This document shows positions 45,921 through 56,682 of a stretch of DNA of 60,179 nt, piece by piece. The DNA comes from Acidobacteria bacterium Ga0077522 (GTDB lineage Bacteria > Acidobacteriota > Vicinamibacteria > Vicinamibacterales > Vicinamibacteraceae), in NCBI GenBank assembly GCA_001464065.1, contig LNDN01000036.1:1-60179 (forward strand), given 5' to 3'. Under the pieces are notes generated by a model, which was given only the letters and a program-made list of their open reading frames with translations, was not told the DNA's origin and did no database searches. Within the stretch, counting starts at the first letter, position 1, and each line of letters starts with the position of its first letter. The position numbers were made by a program, and so were the translations under genes.

Positions 45921-47201
45921 TTATCCGTGCTGCCCGCGCGCGTCGGCTTCCTGCTCGCGCTGGCGTTCGGTCTCCTCCGGCGTCGCCACGAACGGCTCTT
46001 CGTCGGTGGTCACCACCACCACGCCCTTGGCGGTGACGGTGTGCCGCTTGCGATCCTCCTCGAGGTCGTAGCCGATGATGGCGCCCCGCGGGATGAACAC
46101 GTCCCGATCGATGATCGCGTTGCGGATCCGCGCGTGCCGGCCGACGCGGACGCCCGGCATCAGGATACTGCGCTCGATGTCGCAGTAACTGTGCACGCGG
46201 ACGTTCGGGCACAGGATGCTGCCCCGGACCGAACTCCCGGAGACGATGACGCCGGACGAGATGATCGAGTCGAGGGCGTGCCCTCGTCGTCCCTCGTCGT
46301 TGAAGACGAACTTGGCCGGCGGCGCCTGCGGCATCCACGTCCGGATCGGCCACTCGGGGTCGTACAGATTGAAGTCCGGGTTCACCTGCACGAGGTCCAT
46401 GTTGGCCTCGTAGTAGGCATCGAGCTCGCCGATGTCGCGCCAGTACTTGTTGGCCTTCTTGTTCTCGTCCGAGAACCGGTACGAGTAGACCGGCGCGTGC
46501 CCGATCAGCGACGGCAGGATGTCCTTGCCGAAGTCGTGCTTGCTGTCACGGCCGGCGTCGTCTTCGAGCGCCTTGATGAGGACGTCGGCCTCGAAGACGT
46601 AGATGCCCATCGAGGCCAGGGCCACGCCGGGCATGCCCGGGATCGGCTTGGGCTCGGCCGGCTTCTCCTCGAAGCCGATCAGCCGTTCCTCCTCGTCGAC
46701 CTGGATGACCCCGAAGCGGCGGGCGGCCTCCTCGACCGGCACCTCGTAGGTGGCGACCGTCGCGGCGGCGCCCTTCTCGATGTGCCAGCGCAGCATCTTC
46801 GAGTAGTCCATCTTGTAGATGTGGTCGCCCGACAGGATGACGACCCGGCTCGGCGACTCGCGAACCACCGAGTACAGGTTCTGATAGACGGCGTCGGCCG
46901 TGCCCAGATACCAGTTGTCGCTGACCCGCTTCTGGGGGGGCAGGATCTCGATGAACTCGCCGAGTTCCTCGGCCACCACGCTCCAGCCCTGCCGGATGTG
47001 GCGGTTCAACGACAGGCTCTTGTACTGCGTCACGATGAAGATGCGGCGCAGCCCGGCGTTGATGCAGTTGCTGAGGGTGAAGTCGATGATGCGGTACGGC
47101 CCGCCGAAGTACACCGCCGGCTTGGCGCGTTCCCTGGTGAGCGGAGAGAGGCGTTCGCCAACCCCCCCGGCCAGGACGATGACGAGCGAGTCATTGAGCA
47201 T
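45921..47201 (-). CDS. glgC: glucose-1-phosphate adenylyltransferase
   Basis: A 426-residue enzyme making ADP-glucose for glycogen. LAGGVGERLSPLTRERAKPAVYFGG is the nucleotide-binding start, followed by RIIDFTLSNCINAG, WYLGTADAVYQN, SGDHIYKMDY and FEEKPAEPKPIP. The C-terminus is a left-handed beta-helix (residues 310-405). In the nucleotide loop GGVGERL has Val where most GlgC have Arg. It is divergent from the exported protein gene; no glgA or glgB lies here. Confidence 0.94.
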   Translation of the reverse strand: MLNDSLVIVLAGGVGERLSPLTRERAKPAVYFGGPYRIIDFTLSNCINAGLRRIFIVTQYKSLSLNRHIRQGWSVVAEELGEFIEILPPQKRVSDNWYLGTADAVYQNLYSVVRESPSRVVILSGDHIYKMDYSKMLRWHIEKGAAATVATYEVPVEEAARRFGVIQVDEEERLIGFEEKPAEPKPIPGMPGVALASMGIYVFEADVLIKALEDDAGRDSKHDFGKDILPSLIGHAPVYSYRFSDENKKANKYWRDIGELDAYYEANMDLVQVNPDFNLYDPEWPIRTWMPQAPPAKFVFNDEGRRGHALDSIISSGVIVSGSSVRGSILCPNVRVHSYCDIERSILMPGVRVGRHARIRNAIIDRDVFIPRGAIIGYDLEEDRKRHTVTAKGVVVVTTDEEPFVATPEETERQREQEADARGQHG

Positions 47202-47402
47202 GGGCCACCCGGTCCAGTGTGCCTGGCGACCGGCCGACCTGGGCGGGCTGCCACGCGGAAAATGCGCTCCTGGCGCGAAGGGCGGGGCACGGCCGCGGCC
47301 CCGGGGTGGGACCGCCGATCGACCCCGGCGTCAGCACCCGGATCATATATCCGCCACACCGTTCCGTTTCCGGGGGGATGTGCCCTATGATCCGAAGGCT
47401 TG

Positions 47403-47420
47403 GGCATGCAGGAGCATGCC
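47403..47420 (+). promoter_or_regulatory. small hairpin upstream of exported protein gene
   Basis: GGCATGC-agga-GCATGCC: perfect 7 bp stem with a 4-base loop, 14 bases before ATG 47435. The remaining glgC divergent spacer holds an AT patch (TCATATATCC, 47343-47352) but no clear promoter. Confidence 0.4.
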
Positions 47421-47434
47421 GGGGGAATTGACGC

Positions 47435-48607
47435 ATGCGACAGATTCAGATGACGTGGCTCACGACCGGGCTCCTCGCCCTCGTCTTCGGGCTCAACCCG
47501 GTGCTCGCCCAGAAGAAGGACGACAAGGCCGCACCACCGGTGGACCCGAAGCAGGCCCTGATCAACGCCGTGGTCGGTGCGACCAACGAGGCCATGAAGG
47601 GCGCGGCCGGCACCAGCGTGTTCACGGCCGACCCGGTGGCCAGGACCGTGGTGGCCGACCCGGCCACGACCGTGGCCATGACGCTCGGCATCGACTACCT
47701 GAAGGCCTCGGACAACAAGATCTACGCGCCGTTCACGGTGACCCTCCAGCCTGACGTCATCGGCAAGGGCGGCAACCTGGGCGCGTACATCCGCCTCGCG
47801 CCCAAGGGCGCCGTGCCGCCCGAGGCGCCGCCTCCGCTGGACCCGAAGGCCCAGAAGGAGAAGGAGAAGCAGGACAAGAAGAAGAAGAAGGGCAAGGAGG
47901 CCCAGGATCTGGCCGGCCAGGCCGTCTCGGGCGTCGAGTACCCGTGGGAGGACTTCTACGAGCTGACGGCCGTGCCGCGCGGCCCCGGTGGGCCGCTGAC
48001 CTTCAGCCGGCCGTTCAGTGTCGTGGCGGGCGAGTACGATGCCTACATCGCCGTGGCGGTCAAGGACCCCGTGGCCGCCCCAGGCCCGATGAAGATCGCC
48101 GTCCACAAGGCCACGATCACGGTGCCCAACTACTGGAGCGACGAGTTCCAGATCTCGACCGTCTTCCTTGCCAACAAGGTGACGCCGCTGGCCGAAGTGC
48201 CGTCGGGGGACGCCCAGAAGCTCAAGCCGTACGTCATCGGCAACCTCGAGGTCACGCCGACCGTGGACGGCAAGTTCACCAGCGCGGACGAGCTCTCGGT
48301 GTTCTTCATCATCTATGGCGTGGCGCTCGGAGACGACAAGAAGCCCGACGTCACCATCGACTGGCAGCCCTACAAGAAGGGGCCGCTCGGCGAGGCCAAG
48401 TTCCGTGGCGTGGCGCCCCAGAAGCTGAACGCGGAGACGCTGCCGCCGGGCTTCGACGTCGCGCAGGGCCACCAGCTGGTCGGCAGCCTCAACGTGCCGG
48501 TGTCGGCCTTCGAAGCGGGGGACTACCGTTTGGCCATCAAAGTGACGGACAATAAGTCCGGCAAGTCCCTGACCCACGACGTGGCCTTCACTGTCGCCGG
48601 CTCCTAG
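47435..48607 (+). CDS. exported protein, unknown
   Basis: A 390-residue protein with a signal peptide (ending PVLAQKK). The N-terminal domain (40-130, TLGIDYLKASDNKIYAPFTVTLQP) and C-terminal domain (230-390, VSAFEAGDYRLAIKVTDNKSGKSLTHDVAFTV) are beta-rich; between them is a very basic charged linker (EKEKQDKKKKKGKEAQ, about 145-160). The C-terminal pattern recalls domains found with GWxTD proteins in acidobacteria. The function is unknown. The downstream receptor-like gene follows after a stem-loop. Confidence 0.7.
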   Translation: MRQIQMTWLTTGLLALVFGLNPVLAQKKDDKAAPPVDPKQALINAVVGATNEAMKGAAGTSVFTADPVARTVVADPATTVAMTLGIDYLKASDNKIYAPFTVTLQPDVIGKGGNLGAYIRLAPKGAVPPEAPPPLDPKAQKEKEKQDKKKKKGKEAQDLAGQAVSGVEYPWEDFYELTAVPRGPGGPLTFSRPFSVVAGEYDAYIAVAVKDPVAAPGPMKIAVHKATITVPNYWSDEFQISTVFLANKVTPLAEVPSGDAQKLKPYVIGNLEVTPTVDGKFTSADELSVFFIIYGVALGDDKKPDVTIDWQPYKKGPLGEAKFRGVAPQKLNAETLPPGFDVAQGHQLVGSLNVPVSAFEAGDYRLAIKVTDNKSGKSLTHDVAFTVAGS

Positions 48608-48623
48608 CCGGCAGCAGCTGGGC

Positions 48624-48658
48624 GGGACGCCCTGCGGGAGATCCCCGCGGTGCGTCCC
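48624..48658 (+). terminator. stem-loop between the two exported protein genes
   Basis: GGGACGC pairs with GCGTCCC; an inner CTGCGGG pairs with CCCGCGG, apart from one mismatch between the stems and one G-U pair. No T-tract follows, and ATG 48683 is 24 bases on, so attenuation is as likely as termination. Confidence 0.5.
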
Positions 48659-48682
48659 TGTGGACCTGTCACTGGAGCACCC

Positions 48683-50626
48683 ATGACCCGATCGGTGACG
48701 CTGACGGCGCTCGCACTCGGCCTGACCCTCGCCTCCACGGCGACGTCGCAGCCGCTCGTGCAGGCACGCGCGCACAGTGGCCCCGGGTCGGCCGTGCCCG
48801 GTGTCGACCTGGTCTCCGGTCGCATCGAGGGTGTGGTCACCGACGACCGCGGCGTCCCGATCTCGGGCGTGGCCGTCTCTGCCCTCGGTCCCGACGCCCT
48901 GTTCGGCGTCACCGACCAGGCCGGGCGCTTCGTCTTCTCCGCCGTCCCTGTCGGCACGTACCTGATCCGCGCCCAGCGCGCCGGCTTCCGGGCCTCCGCC
49001 CGCGAGTACGTCGATGTCGCGCCGGCGGGTAGCGCCAGGCACATCGTGCGCCTGGCTCGCCTCGGCGGCACCCCGACCGCGTCCTCGGGCGAGGCCTCGG
49101 CCGACGCCCCGCCCCCGGTCATCGCTGCCGGCTTCGGCGGCGCGACCGCCACCATCGCCCCCGCGCCCGGCGCCCGAAAGGCGGACGCCGACACCGACCA
49201 CGACCACTCCCCTCGCTTGTGGCGGTTGCGCCACATGAAGCGGTCGGTCCTCCGCGATGCGCAGGGCCAGCTGGCCCTCGACGCCATCGAGGACGACCTC
49301 GAATGGATCGAGGAGCGGCTCGGCGCCTCCTCGGTCGAGGCCTCGGCCCGCAGCACCACGTCGTTCTTCGGTGGCGACGCCTCGCTCTCGGGGCAGATTC
49401 AGTTCCTCACCGCGACCGCCTTCGACGAGGGCCTCACGGGCGAGCCCACCTCGTGGGCCCCGATGCCCGCCGGCGTGGCCTACGCCACCCTCGGCGCGCC
49501 GATCGGCAACACCGGCGAGTGGTCCGTGCGCGGCGCCATCGGCCGCGGCGACATGTCGTCATGGATCGTGGCCGGCAACTACGTGCGGCCGACCGAGTCG
49601 CGACATGCGCTCGACCTCGGCGCGTCGTTCGCGCTCCAGAGCTTCTCGGACGAAACGCCCGCGGCCCTGCTGTCGGTCCCCGAGCGTCGTCGCGTCGCGG
49701 GCACGATCCACGCCTTCGACACGTGGCGCCTGCACAAGCGGGCCGTGGTCACCTACGGCACGCGGTACGCCTACCACGACTATCTGGATCGGCCGACGCA
49801 GCTCAGCCCGAGCGTCTCGATGTCCGTGTCGCCCCTCGACAAGACGTGGGTGCGGGTCGCCGTGACCCAGCAGATGCTGGCGCCCGGGGCCGAGGAGTTC
49901 GACCCCCGCAACCTGTCGGCGTTCTCGATGCCGCCGCAGCGGACGTTCACGGCCGCCGCGGCAGGCGGTCGCCTCAGCTCGGAGCGTACCCGTCACCTCG
50001 AGGTCGGCCTCGAACGGCAGTTCGGGCAGTTCCTCGTGGGCGTGCGTCGCTTCGAACAGGCGGTCGACAACCAGCTCGTCGCGATGTTCGGCGTCGGCGC
50101 CCAGGGGCTGGCGCCGGATCTCGGTCACTACGCCGTGGCCAATGGCGGCAACGTCAACGCCGGCGGCTGGGTGTTCGGCCTCGCCCAGGACGCCGGTCCG
50201 CGCTTCCGCGGCTCGGTCGAGTACACGGTGGCGCGAGCGCAGTGGTTCGGCACCGGTGACCGCGGCGTCATCGCGGTGATGGCCCCCTCGGCCGATCGTG
50301 TCGGCAACGAGCGCATCCACGACGTGACCGCACGGGTCGTCACCGACGTGCCCGAAACCGCCACGCGCGTCGCCGCGACGTGGAAGGTCAACTCGGCGTT
50401 CTCACGCCGCAGCCCGTTGCTCGACGACGCCAGCACCGATGCCCGCTTCGACGTGCAGGTGTCCCAGCGTCTGCCCTTCCTGAGCGCGACCGGCGCCGAC
50501 TGGGAACTGGTCGTCGCGGTCCGCAACCTGTTCCGCGATGGTCAGGCCGTCGGCTCGATCTACGACGAACTGCTCGTGATTCGCCCGCCGAAGCGCGTGG
50601 TCGGCGGCGTGCTCGTCAAGTTCTGA
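48683..50626 (+). CDS. CarboxypepD_reg outer-membrane beta-barrel protein without plug
   Basis: A 647-residue protein with signal peptide (ending ATSQP) and a CarboxypepD_reg domain (about 45-120, GRIEGVVTDDRGVPISGVAVSALG). Then a short charged section (RLRHMKRSVLRDAQG) leads directly to antiparallel barrel strands ending in Lys-Phe. No TonB plug motif is visible, so it is probably an Oar-related surface barrel rather than an energised transporter. ATG 48683 has GGAG. It precedes the kinase/regulator pair by 287 bases. Confidence 0.78.
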   Translation: MTRSVTLTALALGLTLASTATSQPLVQARAHSGPGSAVPGVDLVSGRIEGVVTDDRGVPISGVAVSALGPDALFGVTDQAGRFVFSAVPVGTYLIRAQRAGFRASAREYVDVAPAGSARHIVRLARLGGTPTASSGEASADAPPPVIAAGFGGATATIAPAPGARKADADTDHDHSPRLWRLRHMKRSVLRDAQGQLALDAIEDDLEWIEERLGASSVEASARSTTSFFGGDASLSGQIQFLTATAFDEGLTGEPTSWAPMPAGVAYATLGAPIGNTGEWSVRGAIGRGDMSSWIVAGNYVRPTESRHALDLGASFALQSFSDETPAALLSVPERRRVAGTIHAFDTWRLHKRAVVTYGTRYAYHDYLDRPTQLSPSVSMSVSPLDKTWVRVAVTQQMLAPGAEEFDPRNLSAFSMPPQRTFTAAAAGGRLSSERTRHLEVGLERQFGQFLVGVRRFEQAVDNQLVAMFGVGAQGLAPDLGHYAVANGGNVNAGGWVFGLAQDAGPRFRGSVEYTVARAQWFGTGDRGVIAVMAPSADRVGNERIHDVTARVVTDVPETATRVAATWKVNSAFSRRSPLLDDASTDARFDVQVSQRLPFLSATGADWELVVAVRNLFRDGQAVGSIYDELLVIRPPKRVVGGVLVKF

Positions 50627-50913
50627 GTCGCCTGCGCGCCCCAGTGGCCAGCCCTCACGCAGGGCCACCCTCGTACGTGGGGAAGTGGCCCGACCGCACC
50701 GCGATCCAATAATCCGCCAGGCCGATCCCATTCCTTGGAGATGCATGCCGTCACGTTGGCAGTGAATCTCATTTCGTGCGCGATCACGCCAGTTTCACTT
50801 GCATGGCGCCAGCAGGATGTCGTCCGCACGTGGAACACCGTTTGCTAAATACATAGGGACACGAGGACACGGCGCCGCTCCCCCGGCCTGTCGCTTCGTC
50901 GACCGACCAACGA
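50627..50913. other. 287-base spacer before the PDZ histidine kinase
   Basis: No gene seen. The only promoter-like element is TGCTAAATA (50843-50851), an extended -10 about 62 bases before the kinase start, with no clear -35. I searched by eye for a -24/-12 GG/GC pair of the sigma-54 type and found none. Confidence 0.3.
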
Positions 50914-53826
50914 ATGACCGAGGGACTCTGGCCTTCCTCCGCTGACGGACCCCGCCACGTGCAATGGGGTCGTGCCGCTCTTGCCGTGATCGTCACGGCG
51001 GTGCTGCTGACCCTTGTCGTGGCGAACATCGTCGTCCGCTTCTCGTGGGTCGAGGTCGAGGACGGGGTGCTGTGGGAGGCCCGCGCCGAGGGCATCGTGG
51101 CGGCGACGGTCGGGACGGAGGCCGCCGGGGCGCGTGCCGGCATCCTTTCCGGCGACGTGCTGGTGGCGGTCAACGGCCGGGGCATCGACCGCGTCGAGCA
51201 GGTGCTCGATGCCCAACATGGCAGTCAGCGCGGCCAGCCCCTCTCCTACGTCATCTCGCGCGCCGGGTACGAGCGGCCGCTCCGCCTCGATCTCGAACCC
51301 CTCCCGGATGGCGCCCGGCTCCTGTACTACGCCCTGGCCGCCGTGGCGATCTTCGCGCTGCTGGTCGGCTGCTCGGTGCGCGTGCAGCGGCCGCGCGACC
51401 CGGCGACCCTGCACTTCTTCTGGCTGACCGTCGCCTTCTTCGGCGTCTGCGGCTTCTCCTACAGCGGCCGCCTCGATCGGCTCGACTGGTTCTTCTACTG
51501 GGCCGACGTGGTGGCGATGCTGGCGTTGCCGCCGCTGTTCGTCCATTTCGCGCTGGTCTTCCCGGAGCGTCAGGACGCCTGGAGCAAGACGCCCCGTGGC
51601 CGCGCGATGCTGCCGCTGCTGTACCTGCCGGCGATCGTGCTGGGCCTGGTGCGGGCGTCGGTCCTGTCGGCGGGCGCGCTGCCGGGAGACACCCTCGAGA
51701 ACTGGGTCGTGGCGCTGGACCGGGCCGAGATGCTGCAACTGGTCGCCGCGCTCGTGCTGGGCCAGGCGATCATGACGCGCGCGCTCGGCAGCCTGCGTTC
51801 GGTCACCGCGCGGCGCCAGTTGCGCTGGATCGTCTGGGGCACGCTGGCCGGCGCCCTGCCGTTCGCGCTCTTCTACGGCCTGCCCTACGCCCTCGGCTAC
51901 CAGCCCTGGGAAGCGCTCGGCCTGCTCGTCGTGCTGCTGGCGCTGGTGCCGCTGGCCTTCGCGTCCGCGGTCGTGCGCTACCGGCTGATGGACGTCGAGG
52001 TGATCATCAAGCGCACGGTCGTCTACGCGACGGTCCTGGCCGCGATCGCCACCATCTACACCATCACCCTGCGCTTCGCGAGCGACGTCTTCCTCGGCGG
52101 CTCGGAGCAGCACAACTCGGTCATCGCGATTCTGGCCACGCTGCTCGTCGTGCTGCTGGCGCCGATGGTCAAGAACGCCATCCAGACCGCGCTCGACTAC
52201 GCCCACTATCGCGATCGCTACGACTACCGCCGCGCGCTGCTCGCCTTCGCCCGTGACCTCAATGCCGACCTCGACCTCGATCGCCTGGCCGAGCGACTGG
52301 TCCAGCGCCTCGCCGACACGTTCGGCGTCGATCGCATCACGTTGTTCGTCGCCTCGTCACCCGGCGCCCACGACGGGTTCGCGGCGCACCGCGCCGTCGG
52401 GACGGCCCTCGAATCGGTGCCGGCGCTCAAGCGCTTCTCCGGCATCGGCACGCGCCTCGAGAGCGGGCAGGTCGTCAGCCTGGACGATCCGTTCACGGTG
52501 CGGCGGTTCTCGGCCGACGAGGTCCGCTTCTGGCGCGACCGCGGCCTCCACTACTTCGTGCCGTGCCTGGCCAAGGACGGCCCGATTGCCGTCATCGGCC
52601 TCGGGTCACGCCCGAGCGGCGAGCCTCTCAGCACCGAGGACCTCACGTTGCTCAACGCCGTCGCCGCCCAGGTGGCCACGGCGATCGAGAACGGCCGACT
52701 GTATCGCGCACTCCGCGAGAAGGCCGAGGAGCTGAACCGCATGCGCGAGTTCAGCGAGAACGTCGTCCAGTCGTTGCAGGATGGGCTGCTCGTGGCCGAC
52801 CTCGACGGCGTCGTGCTGCACTGGAATCCGGCGATGGAGCAGATCGCCGGCGTGCCCTCGGCCCAGGCCGTCGGACGCCGGCTCGACGAGCTGTTCGATC
52901 CGGAGTTCCTCGCCGCGGTCCGGATGGCCGAGCGCGGCGGCACCGAAGCCGCCACCATCTACCGCACCCCGCTGGTGTCGCGCCACGCCGACGGCGCGCG
53001 CAAGCGCCTGGTCAACGCCGCGATGCACCCGCTGCGCACGTCGAGTTCGACGCAGGCGGGCTCGGTGCTGATGGTCGATGACATCACCTCGCGCGTGCAG
53101 CTCGAGGAGCAGCTGCAGATCTCCGAGAAGATGGCCTCGATCGGCCTGCTGGCCGCGGGCGTGGCCCACGAGGTCAACACGCCGCTGACCGGCATCTCGA
53201 GCTTCACCCAGATGCTGCTCGAGCAGGCCGACCCCGAGGATCCCCGGACGCGCCTGCTCGAGAAGATCGAGCGCCAGACCTTCCGCGCCGCCAAGATCGT
53301 CAACAGCCTCCTGCATCTGTCGCGGCCCGTGCAGAGCGAGACCGGTCCGGTCGACCTGCACGTGGTCATCAACGACGTGCTGTCGCTGCTCGAGCACCAG
53401 TTCCGGTCGGCGAGCGTGCAGGTGCGCAAGGACATGCAGGCTGACGCGCCGATGGTGCGCGCCGTCGAGCACAAGCTGCAGCAGGTGTTCCTCAACCTCT
53501 TCCTGAACGCCCGCGATGCGATGCCGAAGGGCGGCTGGGTCACCATCGCGACGCGACGGGACGGGGATCACCTCTCCGTGGATGTCAGCGACACCGGTGC
53601 CGGCATTCCGAGCGAGCACCTCGCCCGCATCTACGACCCGTTCTTCTCGACCAAGCCGATTGGTCAGGGCACCGGGCTCGGCCTGTCCATCACCTACGGC
53701 ATCGTGCAGGAGCATGACGGCACCATCGTCTGCGACAGCCAGGTGGGTCAGGGCACGCGATTCACGCTGTCCTTCCCGCTCCTGCGGCCTTCACGCGCCG
53801 AGTCGGCGGGGACGAGCGCCGGCTGA
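50914..53826 (+). CDS. membrane histidine kinase with PDZ, multi-TM, GAF and PAS domains
   Basis: A 970-residue kinase. TM1 (about 21-43) is followed by a periplasmic PDZ domain (about 55-125, TEAAGARAGILSGDVLVAVNGRGIDRVEQVL). Then come about 7-8 helices (140-430), GAF (about 455-600), PAS (about 615-720), HisKA with H752 in GVAHEVNTPLTGI, and HATPase (NLFLNARDAMP, DTGAGIP, GTGLGLSITYG). The kinase core resembles NtrB. The next gene, 23 bases on, is a sigma-54 regulator, the natural partner. The periplasmic PDZ suggests it senses a peptide or envelope protein end. Confidence 0.93.
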   Translation: MTEGLWPSSADGPRHVQWGRAALAVIVTAVLLTLVVANIVVRFSWVEVEDGVLWEARAEGIVAATVGTEAAGARAGILSGDVLVAVNGRGIDRVEQVLDAQHGSQRGQPLSYVISRAGYERPLRLDLEPLPDGARLLYYALAAVAIFALLVGCSVRVQRPRDPATLHFFWLTVAFFGVCGFSYSGRLDRLDWFFYWADVVAMLALPPLFVHFALVFPERQDAWSKTPRGRAMLPLLYLPAIVLGLVRASVLSAGALPGDTLENWVVALDRAEMLQLVAALVLGQAIMTRALGSLRSVTARRQLRWIVWGTLAGALPFALFYGLPYALGYQPWEALGLLVVLLALVPLAFASAVVRYRLMDVEVIIKRTVVYATVLAAIATIYTITLRFASDVFLGGSEQHNSVIAILATLLVVLLAPMVKNAIQTALDYAHYRDRYDYRRALLAFARDLNADLDLDRLAERLVQRLADTFGVDRITLFVASSPGAHDGFAAHRAVGTALESVPALKRFSGIGTRLESGQVVSLDDPFTVRRFSADEVRFWRDRGLHYFVPCLAKDGPIAVIGLGSRPSGEPLSTEDLTLLNAVAAQVATAIENGRLYRALREKAEELNRMREFSENVVQSLQDGLLVADLDGVVLHWNPAMEQIAGVPSAQAVGRRLDELFDPEFLAAVRMAERGGTEAATIYRTPLVSRHADGARKRLVNAAMHPLRTSSSTQAGSVLMVDDITSRVQLEEQLQISEKMASIGLLAAGVAHEVNTPLTGISSFTQMLLEQADPEDPRTRLLEKIERQTFRAAKIVNSLLHLSRPVQSETGPVDLHVVINDVLSLLEHQFRSASVQVRKDMQADAPMVRAVEHKLQQVFLNLFLNARDAMPKGGWVTIATRRDGDHLSVDVSDTGAGIPSEHLARIYDPFFSTKPIGQGTGLGLSITYGIVQEHDGTIVCDSQVGQGTRFTLSFPLLRPSRAESAGTSAG

Positions 53827-53849
53827 GGGCGCTCCCAGGACACACTGCC

Positions 53850-55271
<1,422 letters not shown>

Positions 55272-55280
55272 CTCCGGCGT

Positions 55281-56654
55281 TCAGCGCGCTGCTGACGAAG
55301 GTGCGCGAGGCGCTGACGACCCGCCTGCCGTGAGACCGCCGATGAGGCGGTCGTACTTGCCGAGGATGACCTCCCAGCGGTAGTGCGCCTGGACGTAGTC
55401 ACGCCCGTTGCGGCCCATGGCCGTGCGGAGCCGGTCGTCGGCCATCAGCAGCGACAGCGCCTCGACGAACTCGTCGCGGTCGGCGTAGTAGAGGCCGGCG
55501 TTGCTGCGGCGGCAGTGCTCGACCAGCACCTCGGCGCGTGCGTTGCACAGCACCGGTGTGCCCATGGCCATCGCCTCGAGCGCGAGGAGCGACAGGCTCT
55601 CGAGCGGCGAGGGCACCACCACCACGTCGGCGGCATCGAGGGCCTGCAGCCGCTCGGCTTCCGGCAGCATGCCGGCGAATCGCAGCCAGGACGTCTCGGG
55701 CAGGGGCATGAGCTTGGCGCCCATCAGGGCCAGCGTCGCGTCGCCACCGGCGTCGCGATAGGTGGCGAAGTACTCGAACAGTTCCTCGCAGCCCTTGCCG
55801 GGATCGATCCGCCCGCCGTACAGCGCCACGTGGCCGAACAGACGATGGCGGCGCCGGAAGGCCTCGCCGATGCCGCGCTTGCGATCGGCCAGCGGCCGCT
55901 CGGGCCGTGGCCCTCGTCCGCGCCGTCCGCGCGGGACGCCGTCCTTCTGGGTCGGCGCCGGGGCCGGCTCCTCGTCGTCGGGGACGAGCGGACCTTCGAG
56001 CGGGGCATCGACGCCGCGCCTGGGCTTGCCCTGGCCCTCGGTGTCCAGCAGGTCGACGCCGCAGCCGACCGTCTCCTCGACGATGGTGCGGATGTCGAAG
56101 GTCCGCATCAGGAAGGCCTTCTCGCTCTCGGTGTTGAAGGCCACGGCATTGGCCGAGGCGAACAGATCGCGATAGATCCCGAGGTGGATGGCCGGTTCGT
56201 CGTGCGCAGTCGGGACGAGGATGCTCTTCTTCGGGGCGATGTGCATGCCCAGCACCGTCGGCGCGTACAGATACGTGAAGAAGATCAGGACGTCGTACTG
56301 CTGGTGCGACCGCTGCAGGTAGTCGAGCAGCGGCGGGCACCACGGGCCCTGTTCCTCGAGCCACCGCAACTCGTCCTCGCGGGTGTGCTCGTAGTTGAAG
56401 ATCCAGTCCGACAGGGTGTTGAACGCCGCCAGGTCCCGCGTGCGGGAGTTGGCGAACCGCCGCACGTTGACCCCGCGGATGCGGTCGGTGCCCTCCGGGT
56501 ACTCGTTCTTCCAGGTGGTGTACTCGCGGGCACAGGTCGTCAGCACGTCGACCTGATGCCGTGCCGCCATGCGCTCGGCGATGAGCCGGCAGTGGTACTC
56601 GGATCCACCGAGGATCTCGGTGCCGTAACGCTGGATGATGAACGCGATCTTCAC
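55281..56654 (-). CDS. GT4-type glycosyltransferase (pair A', with linker insertion)
   Basis: A 457-residue GT-B glycosyltransferase from GTG 56654 (KIAFIIQRYGTEILGGSEYH, the usual start). The donor domain has GGRIDPGKGCEEL and SPLESLSLLALEAMAMGTPVL (the E-x7-E signature). It is a paralogue of the gene at 59037. Compared with it, about 65 extra residues, rich in Arg, Pro and Gly (from GQGKPRRG to ADRKRGIG), sit between the two Rossmann domains. It is fourth and last in the operon. The likely role is exopolysaccharide or surface glycan assembly. Confidence 0.88.
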   Translation of the reverse strand: MKIAFIIQRYGTEILGGSEYHCRLIAERMAARHQVDVLTTCAREYTTWKNEYPEGTDRIRGVNVRRFANSRTRDLAAFNTLSDWIFNYEHTREDELRWLEEQGPWCPPLLDYLQRSHQQYDVLIFFTYLYAPTVLGMHIAPKKSILVPTAHDEPAIHLGIYRDLFASANAVAFNTESEKAFLMRTFDIRTIVEETVGCGVDLLDTEGQGKPRRGVDAPLEGPLVPDDEEPAPAPTQKDGVPRGRRGRGPRPERPLADRKRGIGEAFRRRHRLFGHVALYGGRIDPGKGCEELFEYFATYRDAGGDATLALMGAKLMPLPETSWLRFAGMLPEAERLQALDAADVVVVPSPLESLSLLALEAMAMGTPVLCNARAEVLVEHCRRSNAGLYYADRDEFVEALSLLMADDRLRTAMGRNGRDYVQAHYRWEVILGKYDRLIGGLTAGGSSAPRAPSSAAR

Positions 56655-56682
56655 GGGTGCATCCTGTGTGATCCCGGCCCGA

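Noticed and set aside
50627-50913. Sigma-54 promoter in front of the PDZ kinase
   Set aside because: No GG-N10-GC pair with a convincing context was found by eye.
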